A program made the position numbers and the translations under genes. From Synanceia verrucosa (Eukaryota > Chordata > Actinopteri > Perciformes > Synanceiidae): 64,000 bases of DNA. The DNA is taken from contig JAQQSB010001506.1 of assembly GCA_029721515.1 (NCBI GenBank), positions 1 to 64,000 of the forward strand, given 5' to 3'. Below are positions 20,748-30,946 of the stretch, piece after piece (the stretch's first letter is position 1; every line of letters starts with the position of its first letter). The notes beneath the pieces were generated by a model that made no database searches, was not told where the DNA came from, and saw only the letters and a program-made list of their open reading frames with translations.

Positions 20748-21570
20748 GCTTTACAAAGTCCTTCACCTTCAACAGTTTCACTTTTTGGAAATTTACTGGG
20801 TGAATAAGATGTCATTTTCTGAAAGTAGTAGGAGAAAGGGGAGTACACACATAAGATTAGACAGTTTATATTACAATGTGTGATATAAAACAAATGAAGT
20901 GTAATGTGAACATGTGATAAACTGTATTTGTAACTGTTTGTGCACAAACACAATGTTAACAGGAATACACAGGCAAATCTGCACAGTGCTCTTAAAAGTA
21001 AACTATCACAACAGAATGTCAGATTATTATAGAAATGTTTCATTGATATACTTTTGAGCCTGTTGTTATCAACAAATACTATGCAGTCTTTGAACATTGT
21101 ACCAAGTGTGGAAGTTCATTAAACCTTACAGCTCACCTGGTCATCAGTTTTGACAGGTGCAAGATTCATACACAGATGTCTTGGTTTATGGGGTGGTCTT
21201 GTTATCACACATATATCTGAACCACAAACACAGATATGCAGATGAGCTGTGAGGGCTCACACATGTGATTGGCTGTGTCAACAGGTGTGCTGTGATTGGT
21301 CCAGCTGGAGCACATGGGAGCCTCCATTTTGTTTGGTATTTGGTGTTTGTTGTTTGGTTTTGTATGGTTTGTGGTGAAATGATTGGCATCCAAAGTTTTT
21401 GTTGGACGTGTTGAAAGCATTGTAATTATGCACAGTGTACTATAGTGTTTATGATGTGCAGGCTGTGGCTAAATCCTGTGTTTAAGTCACATTTATGGAT
21501 TTCCTTAGGTTTAAGAATTACCCCATGGTGAACAAGAAACCCACTTAAAGAGTCAAGCAATCACTCTTAT

Positions 21571-22391
21571 ACTGCTTTCACACTGAAATTAGTGTGTCGA
21601 CGTGGTATTTTCTAACCCGCTTTGGCACGGCTCGGATCGGCATTTGGGCTCTTTCACAGTGCCAGCTAACGTGGCTCTGACCTCCAGCTGTGAGAGCTGT
21701 GTGCCTGTTTTTCCTCCCTCCCATATGTCATCATGTTGACCACATCATCATTACAGATTACAGAGCACCGGAACACAGAGAGGTAAACAATGGACAACAC
21801 GGACATGAGCGAGTCACGTTAACATTGTTGTTCCATGTTGCAATTTGTCCCTTTTGCAAAGTGTACAAACCCAGTGCAGTACTAATACATACTGCCATGA
21901 TCAATAAAAAAGGTGTGTCAGATCACTATACAAGCTGTATATAAACACGGTCACGTAATTCACACCGGGTTTCCCCGATCAGTAGGATTTCCCCAGAATG
22001 ACGTAGGACTAAATCACTATGTGCTCCTATTAAAGATGATGTCGCTACACATTTGATTTGTTTGATTAAATAAAATCTCTGTCCTTCAGAGATCAGTCTC
22101 TGGAGATCAACAGATAGACTGATCTTATAAGTGATCACCTCTGCAGCTTCACACTGACAGCCTGACAGGCTGCTCAGTGACTAAAGCAGAAACGCGACAG
22201 GCAGATACATCAACATCATCGGGTAAATAGCGAGTCGGCGTGGGTCGACATGGCTCGACTTTCACACTGTAGCCGATCCGATCCGAGCCGATGAACTCCC
22301 GGGTCGATTGCTGAGTCGTTGACCCGCGTCAAAATGTCGATTCGACCCTTTCACAGTGCACATGGGTTTTTCATGCAGTGTGAAAGGAGCT
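21571..22391. mobile_element. Non-autonomous DNA transposon with short inverted ends
   Basis: Left end ACTGCTTTCACACTG and right end read in reverse GCTCCTTTCACACTG form inverted termini; further CTTTCACA motifs and GACCCG-type palindromic words lie just inside both ends. An internal ATGGACAACACGGACATG suggests a lost gene start. The superfamily is uncertain (Harbinger-like is possible). Confidence 0.5.
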
Positions 22392-22462
22392 TTAGAGGCC
22401 TCAGCAGTTCAGAATGCTGGCTGACTTTTCCCTTGAAGCTTTTATAGAGCTCTGCCTTGCTA

Positions 22463-23040
22463 TACAGTTTCACTTCCTCTCTGGGTGTCGTCTTCAGGTC
22501 AGATGTCATCAGTTCTTCTTCTTCACTGGTTGATAGTCAGTGCTGGATGTCCTCTGGACGGTACCACAGACCTAGAAATGTTAATATATACCTACTAGAG
22601 ACATCACCAACCAAATAAGGAGATAAGACCCCTTCCTGTCCCAGCCCCACATTCCTTTCACTCTGTGTGTTTCCTGTTCTTTGTCAGAGACCATGTGCCC
22701 TCAGGTTGTAATTAAAGTAAATCTACCTAGTTATGTGCAATAAAGCATTTAAAATATTAACAGAATGAAATGATAAAACACATCATAATTAGTAAAAAGT
22801 GCAAGTATATATGATTGCATAACAAGATCACACAAACATTATCCTTCACATCTCAACAGAGCTTATCTTATCATGCCTGCATGTGTTCTCCTGTGGGGGA
22901 TGGTACAACCTCACAGAGATTCAACTCAAGCCTGCAGCTTTTCAAACTCACTCTATTAATTATACAGCTACAACCTAGCTAAATGTTTATACCATTTTTA
23001 TAACAATTCCTTACATAGGCTATGTAAACTAGCCGCTATG
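22463..23040 (+). repeat. Dispersed repeat, partner at 45400-46262
   Basis: Shares TCAGATGTCATCAGTTCTTC and GCTACAACCTANCTAAATG-type segments in the same order with 45400-46262. The element type is not identified. Confidence 0.65.
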
Positions 23041-23095
23041 CTATCTTGCTAAGGAAAACTAGCGACAAAATATTACAATTAATGTGCTGTAGGCA

Positions 23096-23427
23096 GGGTG
23101 GCACGGTGGTGTAGTGGTTAGCACTGTCGCCTCACAGCAAGAAGGTACCGGGTTTGATTCCCGGGCCTTTCTGTGTGGAGTTTGCATGTTCTCCCCGTGT
23201 CTGTGTGGGTTCTCTCTGGTACTCTGACTTCCTCCCACCATCCAAAAACATGCATGGGGATTAGGTTAATTGGCTAATTTAAATTGACCGTAGGTGTGAA
23301 TGTGAGTGTGAGTGGTTGTCTGTCTCTATGTGTCCTGTGATGAACTGGACACTTGTCCAGGGTGTACCCTGCCTTTCACCCTAAGACTGTCCCTATGTGA
23401 GGATAAGTGGTAGAAAATGGATGGATT
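23096..23427 (+). mobile_element. Most complete V-SINE-like element in the window
   Basis: Head: GGCACGGTGGTGTAGTGGTT with A box and a B box GGGTTTGATTCCC. Body: CTTTCTGTGTGGAGTTTGC, CCCCGTGTCTGTGTGGG and CCATCCAAAAACATGCATG. Tail: GGATAAGTGGTAGAAAATGG followed by ATGGAT, as in L2 LINEs that probably supply the machinery. About 35 bp of the tail (CAGCTGGGATAGGCTCC region) is deleted. The V-SINE assignment is from memory of the family. Confidence 0.8.
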
Positions 23428-24577
23428 TTGCCTTCTGCAGCTTGTCATGGTGAGTGGACTGAAAATCAAGACAGACTGTGTTTATCTGTTTGTAAAGAAT
23501 TCAACCAAGCATCTGTTTCCATGTGTTACTCTAGAAGATCTGTGATCAAGTAGTATTATCAAAATCATTTCATGCTGTTTAATTTAACAACAGTCAAACA
23601 TTATTCATGCTTACTAATATTGTTTCTCAGTTAAAATAACCACAGAAATGTTGTTACCATAGTTTGTGTATAAATAGTGAACAGAGTCATTATTACTGAC
23701 CCATTGGTTTGAGGCTGATAGCTCTGAGATTTCATTATCACCATCTTGGATTATTAGGCATTATTAGGCCTTACACTGGAAACCAAAGTGCTTACTGGTG
23801 AAAGACCTGCCTTCATACCATTTAAGTGAACCCATGATGCGTCATCAACAGAGGGTGTTGATTTGCCACCAAATGAAAACAAGGCCATACACAGCTAATG
23901 TCACAGCAAGGAAAATAACAATCATGGATCACATCTTTGACTACCAGCGAGCATTTGTACTCATACAAATTATTATTTATCTGCACAAAGCTATGCTCCA
24001 ACATCTGCTGCCAACATATTCCACACACACATTTTCACCATGACAGACAACTAACCTGGGGTGTGTGTCCCAAAACATTTGCTGCAAACTTCCTTAGCTA
24101 CTTCCTAAGTTCGAACGTTCGATCTACGACCCAACTGTTTCCCAACAGCATCGTCCGAACAAAGCAACTTCTGATGTTTACAACTAACATAGTCTGATGT
24201 ATCGTTGAACGATGCAAGTGTTTCCCAAAAGCTTAGTTGGAACGATGTAAGTTACATCGGAAAGCTGTGTTGTCACAGTTGAGGTGAAAAGATGCAAGTT
24301 ATGTTTTAAAAACAAATGTTTGTGTAGCTCTAGAAGTTTCAGAGTGCAACTTTGATAGCCTACTATGAAATAACTGTATTAAGATTTTAAATTGAAAATA
24401 AGTCATCATTAAAACACTCCAGTTGAATAAGGTAGTGTAACGTAGGCAGGAAACAGTGGGGAAGTTGGATTACTGCAGTTAAACATGCGGCATTGAAAGG
24501 TTTATAACCATGACATTTTATTTTATCATGTTTATCATGATATTGACATTCAGCATTATTATAAAATTTAACTTGCG
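23428..24577. other. No gene recognised
   Basis: 24080-24270 contains repeated near-palindromic words (CGAACGTTCG, ATCGTTGAACGAT, TTCCCAAAAGC) suggestive of an old DNA-transposon end. No coding frame is recognisable. Confidence 0.45.
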
Positions 24578-25531
24578 CATTTAAGTGGTCGGCAATTTCC
24601 TGCCACGCAATTCATTTCCCTTCTTGGTTATTGTCGGTTTACACTCTTTGTAGAGTTCCAAAAGAATGTTTTGCCCTGCACTATTGTAAAAATCAGCCCG
24701 CCTCTTCGACAATCACATGGTCTGGGCTTCTTATGTACTCCACTCACGCGCCTAACAGAAGGTTGTATAAGTGTTGCTGAAGTTAACTCCACTGAGGCTC
24801 AGCTCATGTTAAAGTTGACGCTACTTCAAACGAGGCTTAATCACTTCAGCGCGTGTTTAGGGGGCTGTTGTGTTCAAGAGGGCGAATCCACTAATGCTGA
24901 CTTTAATCAAATTTTGTATGAATCTTACTGATAGTATTTTAGATTAGTATTACTAAAACACACACACACACAGATGCTTGTCCCAGATTTAAATTACAAA
25001 CATGTGCAAGATACTTATTCACATTAAAATAAATAACAATTAAAAATAATAATAATAACATATAGCAATCAATAGTTTAAATAAATAATTAATAGTTTGA
25101 ATTTACGTAAAAATAAATCACAATAAATAACAATAATTATATAAATAATAACATTTATATGTGAATTTCTCTGTGAGATGAACAAAGTATCTATCTATCT
25201 GCTTGATCACATCTTGATGACAGTGATCATAAATTATTGGCATTTGGTTTGATGTTGTGCTGTATTTAGTGAGTGAGGATCATTACAGTCACGTTTGAAG
25301 CAGCAAAGACCAAATGTGGAAGATGAATCCATATGGAACAATATTTGATGAATCTGTCATTTTTTTTAAAATTGGGAAACACAGGTGTAAAAAAAAAACA
25401 TGTGTCCACAATGACACATGAGGCCAGGATGAGAGCAGGAGGATCAGTATTTTGATGAAGACTCATTTTCAGTTTTGTTCTCTCAAAGCTCGTCAGTGAA
25501 AAATCCTTCTGTGTTTCCAGCAGAAATCATA
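24578..25531 (+). repeat. Repeat X, inverted partner at 62975-63986
   Basis: Aligns along its length with the reverse complement of 62975-63986 (GGTCGGCAATTTCCTGCCAC at one end, ATCCTTCTGTGTTTCCA at the other). The right copy is 58 bases longer through scattered small insertions. It may be a DNA-transposon relic; no termini could be proved because the partner runs to the window edge. Confidence 0.85.
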
Positions 25532-25546
25532 CACAAAATCCTAACA

Positions 25547-26320
25547 CTAGCTTCTGGTAGTTGTACAGTAAAGCGACAAGCATCATTTTGTACCATAACC
25601 TTGGCCTACTTACCAGCTATTGGTCTGCTCTGATTGCAATTTGCTTGATTACGTTGAAAATAAGAGCATAGTTAATATAGCTGAATCATGATTAACAAAT
25701 GCTTCATGCTATCAGTTAAGACATACTGTATCTATACAGCTACATGTAGACCATATCTTTTTCATGTTTAGCCTTCATGTCAACTTAGCTGTATAAACAC
25801 AGATAATAACAATAATTATGTACATATACAATTGTATAAATATACACAATTCGCCTTCATGCAGAGACAATTTTATCTTTGCATTTATTTGATGCCAGCT
25901 ATGTATTCTTATCTCAGTCAGCAGCCTTCAGAAATAATACTTAGCTAACAAAGGTCATCTTATCTCAATGAGAACTGTTAGCAACTGTGACTCGATAATA
26001 TCATCGAACAGAAGGGTACATGTTGCCAACATCTCCTCAACCGACAACAATAAAACTATAAAAACCATGTTCAGTTGAAAAAAAACTTGTTCAAGATGTT
26101 GCCAACATGTGAATGTTAAGGTTACTTACCCGTCTGTGGCGCCACTCTGGAAAATTCCCTCTGCAAGCAGAGATTCAAGCTTTTTCTGCAGTTTAACACG
26201 CTGTAGAGTTCAAATTTACACTGCATGTCTGGGTAAAAACTGACCTGCTTAGACTCTCTGTCTGTTGTTAACTGGACTGGTCACTGGACACTAGACTGAT
26301 GTGTGTGTGTGTGTGTGTGT
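25547..26320 (+). repeat. Repeat Y, direct partner at 53251-54055
   Basis: Runs from CTAGCTTCTGG to a (GT)n tract and matches 53251-54055 throughout. The partner has 31 more bases, again as small insertions. It lies right next to repeat X here but not in the second location. Confidence 0.9.
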
Positions 26321-26515
26321 CTGTGTGAGAGAGATGTGAAGGGGCATGTAGAAATAAATGTATGTTCAAACAACATGTCTGCTCTTGTCAGATGTCAACT
26401 TTCCATTCTCATTCTCCACCATAATTATACATGAATATAGAGGTATTTTGTAGAAGACTATCTCTATCTATCGCTTTATCTACCTAACTATCTAAGGACA
26501 GGTGTTATAGATTTA

Positions 26516-26529
26516 GATATATACATATA
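26516..26529. repeat. Rex3 target-site duplication, 5' copy
   Basis: GATATATACATATA is repeated exactly at 37247-37260 on the other side of the Rex3 element. Confidence 0.85.
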
Positions 26530-26976
26530 CCCATCCTTGAGCCGTCACCTTATCGTGGTGGAGGGGTTTGTGTGTCCCAATGAATCTAGGAGCTATGTTG
26601 TCGGGGGCTTTATGCCCCTGGTAGGGTCACCCAAGGCAGACAGGTCCTAGGTGAGGGACCAGACAAAGCACGGCTCAAAGACCCCCTATGGTTAAAAAGA
26701 TCAAGCACAAACGTTTTCCCTTGCCCGGACCTGGGTTACCGGGCCCCCTCTGGAGCCAGGGCTGGAGGGGGGGCCCGTGGGCGTGGTGCTGGTGGCCGGG
26801 CCTTCACCCATGGGGTCCGGCCGGGCACAGCCCGAATAGGCAACGTGGGTCAACCTTCCCATGGGCCCACCACCCTTGAGAGGGGCCAAGGGGTCGGGTG
26901 CGTTGTGAGTTGGGTGGCAGCCGAAGGCGGGACCTTGGCGGTCCAATCCCCGGCTACAGAAGCTAGCTCTAGGGAC

Positions 26977-28944
26977 GTGCAATGTCACCTCTCTGGCAGG
27001 GAAGGAGCCCGAACTGGTGTGTGAGGTGGAGAAGTTCCGACTAGATATAGTCGGACTCACCTCCACACACAGTTTGGGTTCTGGTACCAGTCCTCTTGAA
27101 AGGGGTTGAACTTTGTTCCACTCTGGAGTTGCCCGCGGTGAGAGGCGCCGAGCAGGTGTGAGCATACTTATTGCCCCGTGGCTCGGTGCCTGTACATTGG
27201 GGTTTACCCCGGTAGACGAGAGGGTAGCCTCCGTCCGCCTTCGGGTGGGGGGACGGGTCCTGACTGTTGTGTGTGCTTATGCACCAAACAACAGTTCAGA
27301 GTACCCACCCTTTTTGGAGTCCTTGGAGGGGGCGCTGGAGAGCGCCCCCTCTGGGGATTCCCTCGTTCTGCTGGGGGACTTCAATGCTCACGTGGGCAAT
27401 GACAGTGAGACCTGGAGAGGCGTGATTGGGAGGAACGGCCCCCCCAACCGGAACCCGAGTGGTGCTCTGTTATTGGACTTCTGTGCTCGTCACGGATTGT
27501 CCATAACGAACACCATGTTCAAGCATAAAGGTGTCCATATGTGCACTTGGCACCAGGACACCCTAGGCTGCAGTTCGATGATCGACTTTGTAGTCGTGTC
27601 ACCGGACTTGCGGCCGTATGTCTTGTACACTCGGGTGAAGAGAGGGGCAGAGCTGTCAACCGATCACCACCTGGTGGTGAGTTGGCTTCGATGGTGGGGA
27701 AGATGCCGGTTCGATCTGGCAGACCAAAGCGTATTGTGAGGGTCTGCTGGGAGCGTCTCGCAGAGTCCCCTGTCAGAAGGAGTTTCAACTCCCATCTCCG
27801 GCGGAACTTCGACCACATCCCGAGGGAGGTGGGGGACATTGAGTGCGAATGGGCCATGTTCCGTGCCTCCATTGTTGTGGCAGCCGACCAGAGCTGTGGC
27901 CGTAAGGTGGTTGGTGCCTGTCGTGGCGGCAATCCCCGAACCCGTTGGTGGACACCTGCGGTAAGGGATGCCGTCAAGCTGAAGAAGGAGTCCTATCAGG
28001 CCTTTTTGGCCTGTGGGACTCTGGAGGCAGCTGACAGATACCGGCTGGCCAAGCGGAATGCGGCTTTGGCCGTCGCCGAGGCAAAAACTCGGGTGTGGGA
28101 GGAGTTCGGTGAGGCCATGGAGAATGACTTCCGGACGGCTTCGAGGAGATTCTGGTCCACCATCCGGCGTCTCAGGAGGGGGAAGCAGTGCACCACCAAC
28201 ACTGTGTATAGTGGGGATGGTGCGCTGCTGACCTCGACTCGGGACGTTGTGAATCGGTGGGGAGAATACTTCGAGGACCTCCTCAATCCCACCGACACGC
28301 CTTCCTATGAGGAAGCCGATACTGGGGCAGGCTCTCCTATCTCTGGGGTTGAGGTCGCCGAGGTGGTTAAAAAGCTCCTCGGTGGCAGGGCCCCGGGGGT
28401 GGATGAGATCCGCCCGGAGTTCCTAAAGGCTCTGGATGCTGTGGGAGTGTCGTGGCTGACACGTCTCTGCAGCATCGCTTGGACATTGGGGACAGTACCT
28501 TTGGATTGGCAGACCAGGGTGGTGGTTCCCCTCTTTAAGAAGGGGGATCGGAGGGTGTGCTCCAACTATAGGGGGATCACACTCCTCAGCCTCCCTGGTA
28601 AAGTCTATTCAGGGGTTCTGGAGAGGAGGGTCCGTCGGGAAGTCGAATCTCGGATTCAGGAGGAGCAATGTGGTTTTCGACCCGGCCGTGGAACAGTGGA
28701 CCAGCTCTACACCCTCAGCAGGATCCTGGAGGGTGCATGGGAGTTCGCCCAACCAGTCTGCATGTGTTTTGTGGACTTGGAGAAGGCGTTCGACCGTGTC
28801 CCTCGGGGAGTCTTGTGGGGGGTGCTCCGGGAGTATGGGGTACGGACCCCTGAGTGCAGGCGGTTCGGTCCTTGTGCGACCCGGTGCCAGAGTCTGGTCC
28901 GCATTGCCCGGCAGTAAGTCGGATTTGTTTCCAGTGAGAGTTGG
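26977..28944 (+). pseudogene. Rex3 endonuclease and RT N-terminal part
   Basis: Endonuclease segment: CNVTSLAGKEPELV, VCAYAPNN, LLGDFNAHVG, TWHQDTLG, SMIDFVVVS and STDHHLVV motifs. A TGA at 27107-27109 interrupts this frame and a frame change near 27700 leads into the linker (GGNPRTRWWTPAVRDAVKLK) and RT (GRAPGVDEIRPEFLK, CSNYRGITLLSLPGK, EEQCGFRPGRGT, CFVDLEKAFDRVPRG). Near 28850 another frame change occurs. The coding region then stops at the LTR, just before the RQGCPLSP block of the RT. It would make the first-strand nick and cDNA during retrotransposition; it is inactive. Confidence 0.92.
28940..28944. repeat. Provirus target-site duplication, 5' copy (GTTGG)
   Basis: GTTGG precedes the 5' LTR and follows the 3' LTR at 35740-35744. 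With one copy removed, the two Rex3 flanks join in frame within the RT. Confidence 0.9.
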
Positions 28945-29014
28945 TGACATGGAAATATTACAAAGTGTCCTGACATGACCTTAAATGTGGCATAAACTGT
29001 CCTAGTTAAGGGCT

Positions 29015-29021
29015 TATATAA
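29015..29021 (+). promoter_or_regulatory. LTR TATA box candidate
   Basis: TATATAA 71 bp into the LTR, in a good position for a U3 promoter. A second candidate, TATAAA, lies at 29219-29224; the sequence alone does not decide which is used. Confidence 0.5.
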
Positions 29022-29393
29022 TTGGCCCACTCAATATCTATGGGAATATAACTTGTTTTGAAACTGCTTGTATCAAGGGAGTAGCAGGAAATGTTTGGGA
29101 GTAAGGGCACTGTGACCGCTCAGGGAGTGTTTTCCCAGGGCATAGGACTCCTCGCGGGCTCAACCGCTGACAGGGACTGGCCCTCCCTGCCTGCTTGTGA
29201 GCTCTGTCTGGGCAACCGTATAAAGATTAGGGAGAGCCCTAGTTCTGGCGGAGTCTGCTGCGGGTTGAGATCGAACGCCCAGCCTATTGAAGCCCACTCT
29301 GCCCGGAATGACGGCTCTCCAGTCCAGTGTTACGGTAAGAGTGTTGAATGAATGTAATCTGGATTCATGTAATCTATGCAAAGGCTTCAATAT

Positions 29394-29531
29394 TTGATGT
29401 GTGTGATAATGTTCACTGAGCTTTGCGGGGAATAAACTGACACAATTATTATAGCAAATCAGTTGATGTGTGTGATAATGTTCACTGAGCTTTGCGGGGA
29501 ATAAACTGACACAATTATTCTAGCAAATCAG
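29394..29531 (+). repeat. 69-bp tandem duplication carrying two AATAAA signals
   Basis: Copies at 29394-29462 and 29463-29531 differ by one base and each contains AATAAA (29431-29436 and 29500-29505) after TTTGCGGGG. The same duplication is in the 3' LTR, so it predates insertion. It provides two candidate polyadenylation signals. Confidence 0.85.
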
Positions 29532-29606
29532 TATGTGTGTGTGACCTTTGTGTGTATTCACTGTGTGCCGACCACCCTCGAACCTTTAAAATATCACAAA
29601 ACATCT

Positions 29607-29624
29607 TGGCGTCACGAACAGGAT
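29607..29624 (+). promoter_or_regulatory. Primer-binding site candidate
   Basis: TGGCGTCACGAACAGGAT starts three bases after the 5' LTR, where a tRNA 3' end (CCA) should pair. TGGCGT would fit tRNAs ending ACGCCA, such as some Ser or Asn types, but the rest does not match one I can name, so the primer is undetermined. Confidence 0.6.
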
Positions 29625-29689
29625 GCAAGGGGTGGCTGTGTGAAGTGAATATTTTGGTGTTTTTGTGCATAGTGTGTACATAGTACAGG

Positions 29690-30946
29690 ATGTTCCGTAG
29701 GAAGAAGGCAGAGAAAGCTGAGGATGAGGAAGGGAAGGTTGAGCTCATTCCCGGCTGGGAGCGCGCAGAATGGAAAACAGTTGCGTTGTGTTTGAGAGAT
29801 GGAGGTGGACGTCCCAAGCCATGGGATGGGGTTGTTGGTGATGGAGATCCTACCATTGTGTCTGCTGTATTGCAAGATATTCCAGTTGCACATAAGACCC
29901 CCTTGGAGGGTGTGCAGCAGCGTATGTGGGCTTGCGCTACCGCTTGGCGGGTAACTCGCGACACTCTGGAAGGATTACAGTTGCAGAAACTAAAAGATAA
30001 ACAACAAATGTGTGAATTACAAGTGAGTGAATCACTGTTGAAAACTCAAGTCAGTCTCCTACAGTTGCAGGTAGAGAGACTGCAAATGTTAACTGAGCGA
30101 TCTGTTGCTCATGTGTCTAAAGTGAACAGGAAAAAGCGACATAAAAAGAAGCGTAATACTGACCCTGTGCAGGTTAGAGCCTATGTAACCAAAGTTGTGA
30201 GCTCTGCTACTCAGTGGGATCCGGACCATTGGGATGGTAATATCTGGGAGGATTCTGATAATTATGACAGTGACAGTGAATGTGAAGGGTGCGGTGCGCT
30301 ACCTACCCCACCTACCCCGCAGCTCAAGCAGGCTAAGCCAGTAACTAAGCGGCGCAGAGGGCAGCGGTTTGTACCACCTAGGCGGGAGCAAGTAAGAGAT
30401 GTGAATGGAGCACTAATGGTAGATGATCAGGGACAGCCGGTAATGGAATTGGTGGATCAACCACAGCCTGATGCTGAGGAGTTTAGGAATGTAGAAGATC
30501 ACTCCCCAGAGGAAGTCATACACTTGTGTCGGCGATTTAGACAGCAGACGCCTGGTCCGTCACGTAGGGACCTGTGGAATGCTCTGGTAAAGGCAGGAGT
30601 GCCTGTAAAAGAGATAGATGGACTCCCTACTATTGAATTAAGGGACAGATGCAGACAAAAAGGGCTGAGAGTACGCTGTGCCACAGGAGTAATACCAGGA
30701 GCCTCATCGTTATCAGGACTGGTGACTGCACTGAGGGAGATGGTAACTCCATCTGCTCCGCCCTGTGGACCAGAACCCAAACAGAGACAGGAAGTCAAAC
30801 CAGAAACTGAGGAGTCAGATTCTGAGGAAGAAGAGGTGCAGATCAGAACAGTGAAAAAGAAAAAGGACAGGAAAGGGAAGAATAAAAATAAGGACAAAAG
30901 ACAAACACGCCTGTATCCAGATTTGACTGATTTATTACAATTATAG
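29690..30946 (+). CDS. gag: Retroviral Gag-like protein, atypical, 418 aa
   Basis: The frame opens with the ATG at 29690, 66 bp after the PBS, in the gag position. Seen: a charged N-terminus without a Gly2 myristoylation site, a strong coiled coil at about residues 90-145 (LQLQ/LLQLQVERLQ heptads), a basic patch at 147-155, an acidic Asp/Ser/Glu stretch at 186-199, PTPP at 206-209, a second basic patch at 218-233, a SAP-like helix (TIELRDRCRQKGL, ~314-326), and an acidic then very basic C-terminus (373-404). I find no major homology region and no CCHC zinc knuckle, so capsid and nucleocapsid may be deleted or highly divergent. It ends in TAG, with the protease frame continuing in phase. Confidence 0.75.
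   Translation: MFRRKKAEKAEDEEGKVELIPGWERAEWKTVALCLRDGGGRPKPWDGVVGDGDPTIVSAVLQDIPVAHKTPLEGVQQRMWACATAWRVTRDTLEGLQLQKLKDKQQMCELQVSESLLKTQVSLLQLQVERLQMLTERSVAHVSKVNRKKRHKKKRNTDPVQVRAYVTKVVSSATQWDPDHWDGNIWEDSDNYDSDSECEGCGALPTPPTPQLKQAKPVTKRRRGQRFVPPRREQVRDVNGALMVDDQGQPVMELVDQPQPDAEEFRNVEDHSPEEVIHLCRRFRQQTPGPSRRDLWNALVKAGVPVKEIDGLPTIELRDRCRQKGLRVRCATGVIPGASSLSGLVTALREMVTPSAPPCGPEPKQRQEVKPETEESDSEEEEVQIRTVKKKKDRKGKNKNKDKRQTRLYPDLTDLLQL
30944..30946 (+). promoter_or_regulatory. In-frame UAG between gag and pro
   Basis: The codons TTA TAG GAT lie between gag and the protease start, and the downstream frame is the same phase and open. Gammaretroviruses use such an amber codon, followed by G, for readthrough into pro-pol. 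Here it could be that signal or simply a mutation; I did not detect a downstream pseudoknot by eye. Confidence 0.4.

Larger units (their letters stand above)
28945..29603 (+). repeat. 5' LTR
   Basis: 659 bp beginning TGACATGG and ending CACAAAACA, giving the canonical TG...CA ends. It carries a 15-bp insertion relative to the 3' LTR (second GTAATCT at ~29360) and a tandem 69-bp duplication near its end. It drives proviral transcription if active. Confidence 0.95.

Noticed and set aside
27519..28950. Long minus-strand frames opposite the Rex3 coding region
   Set aside because: They are antisense shadows of the GC-rich Rex3 endonuclease-RT, which is clearly coded on the plus strand.
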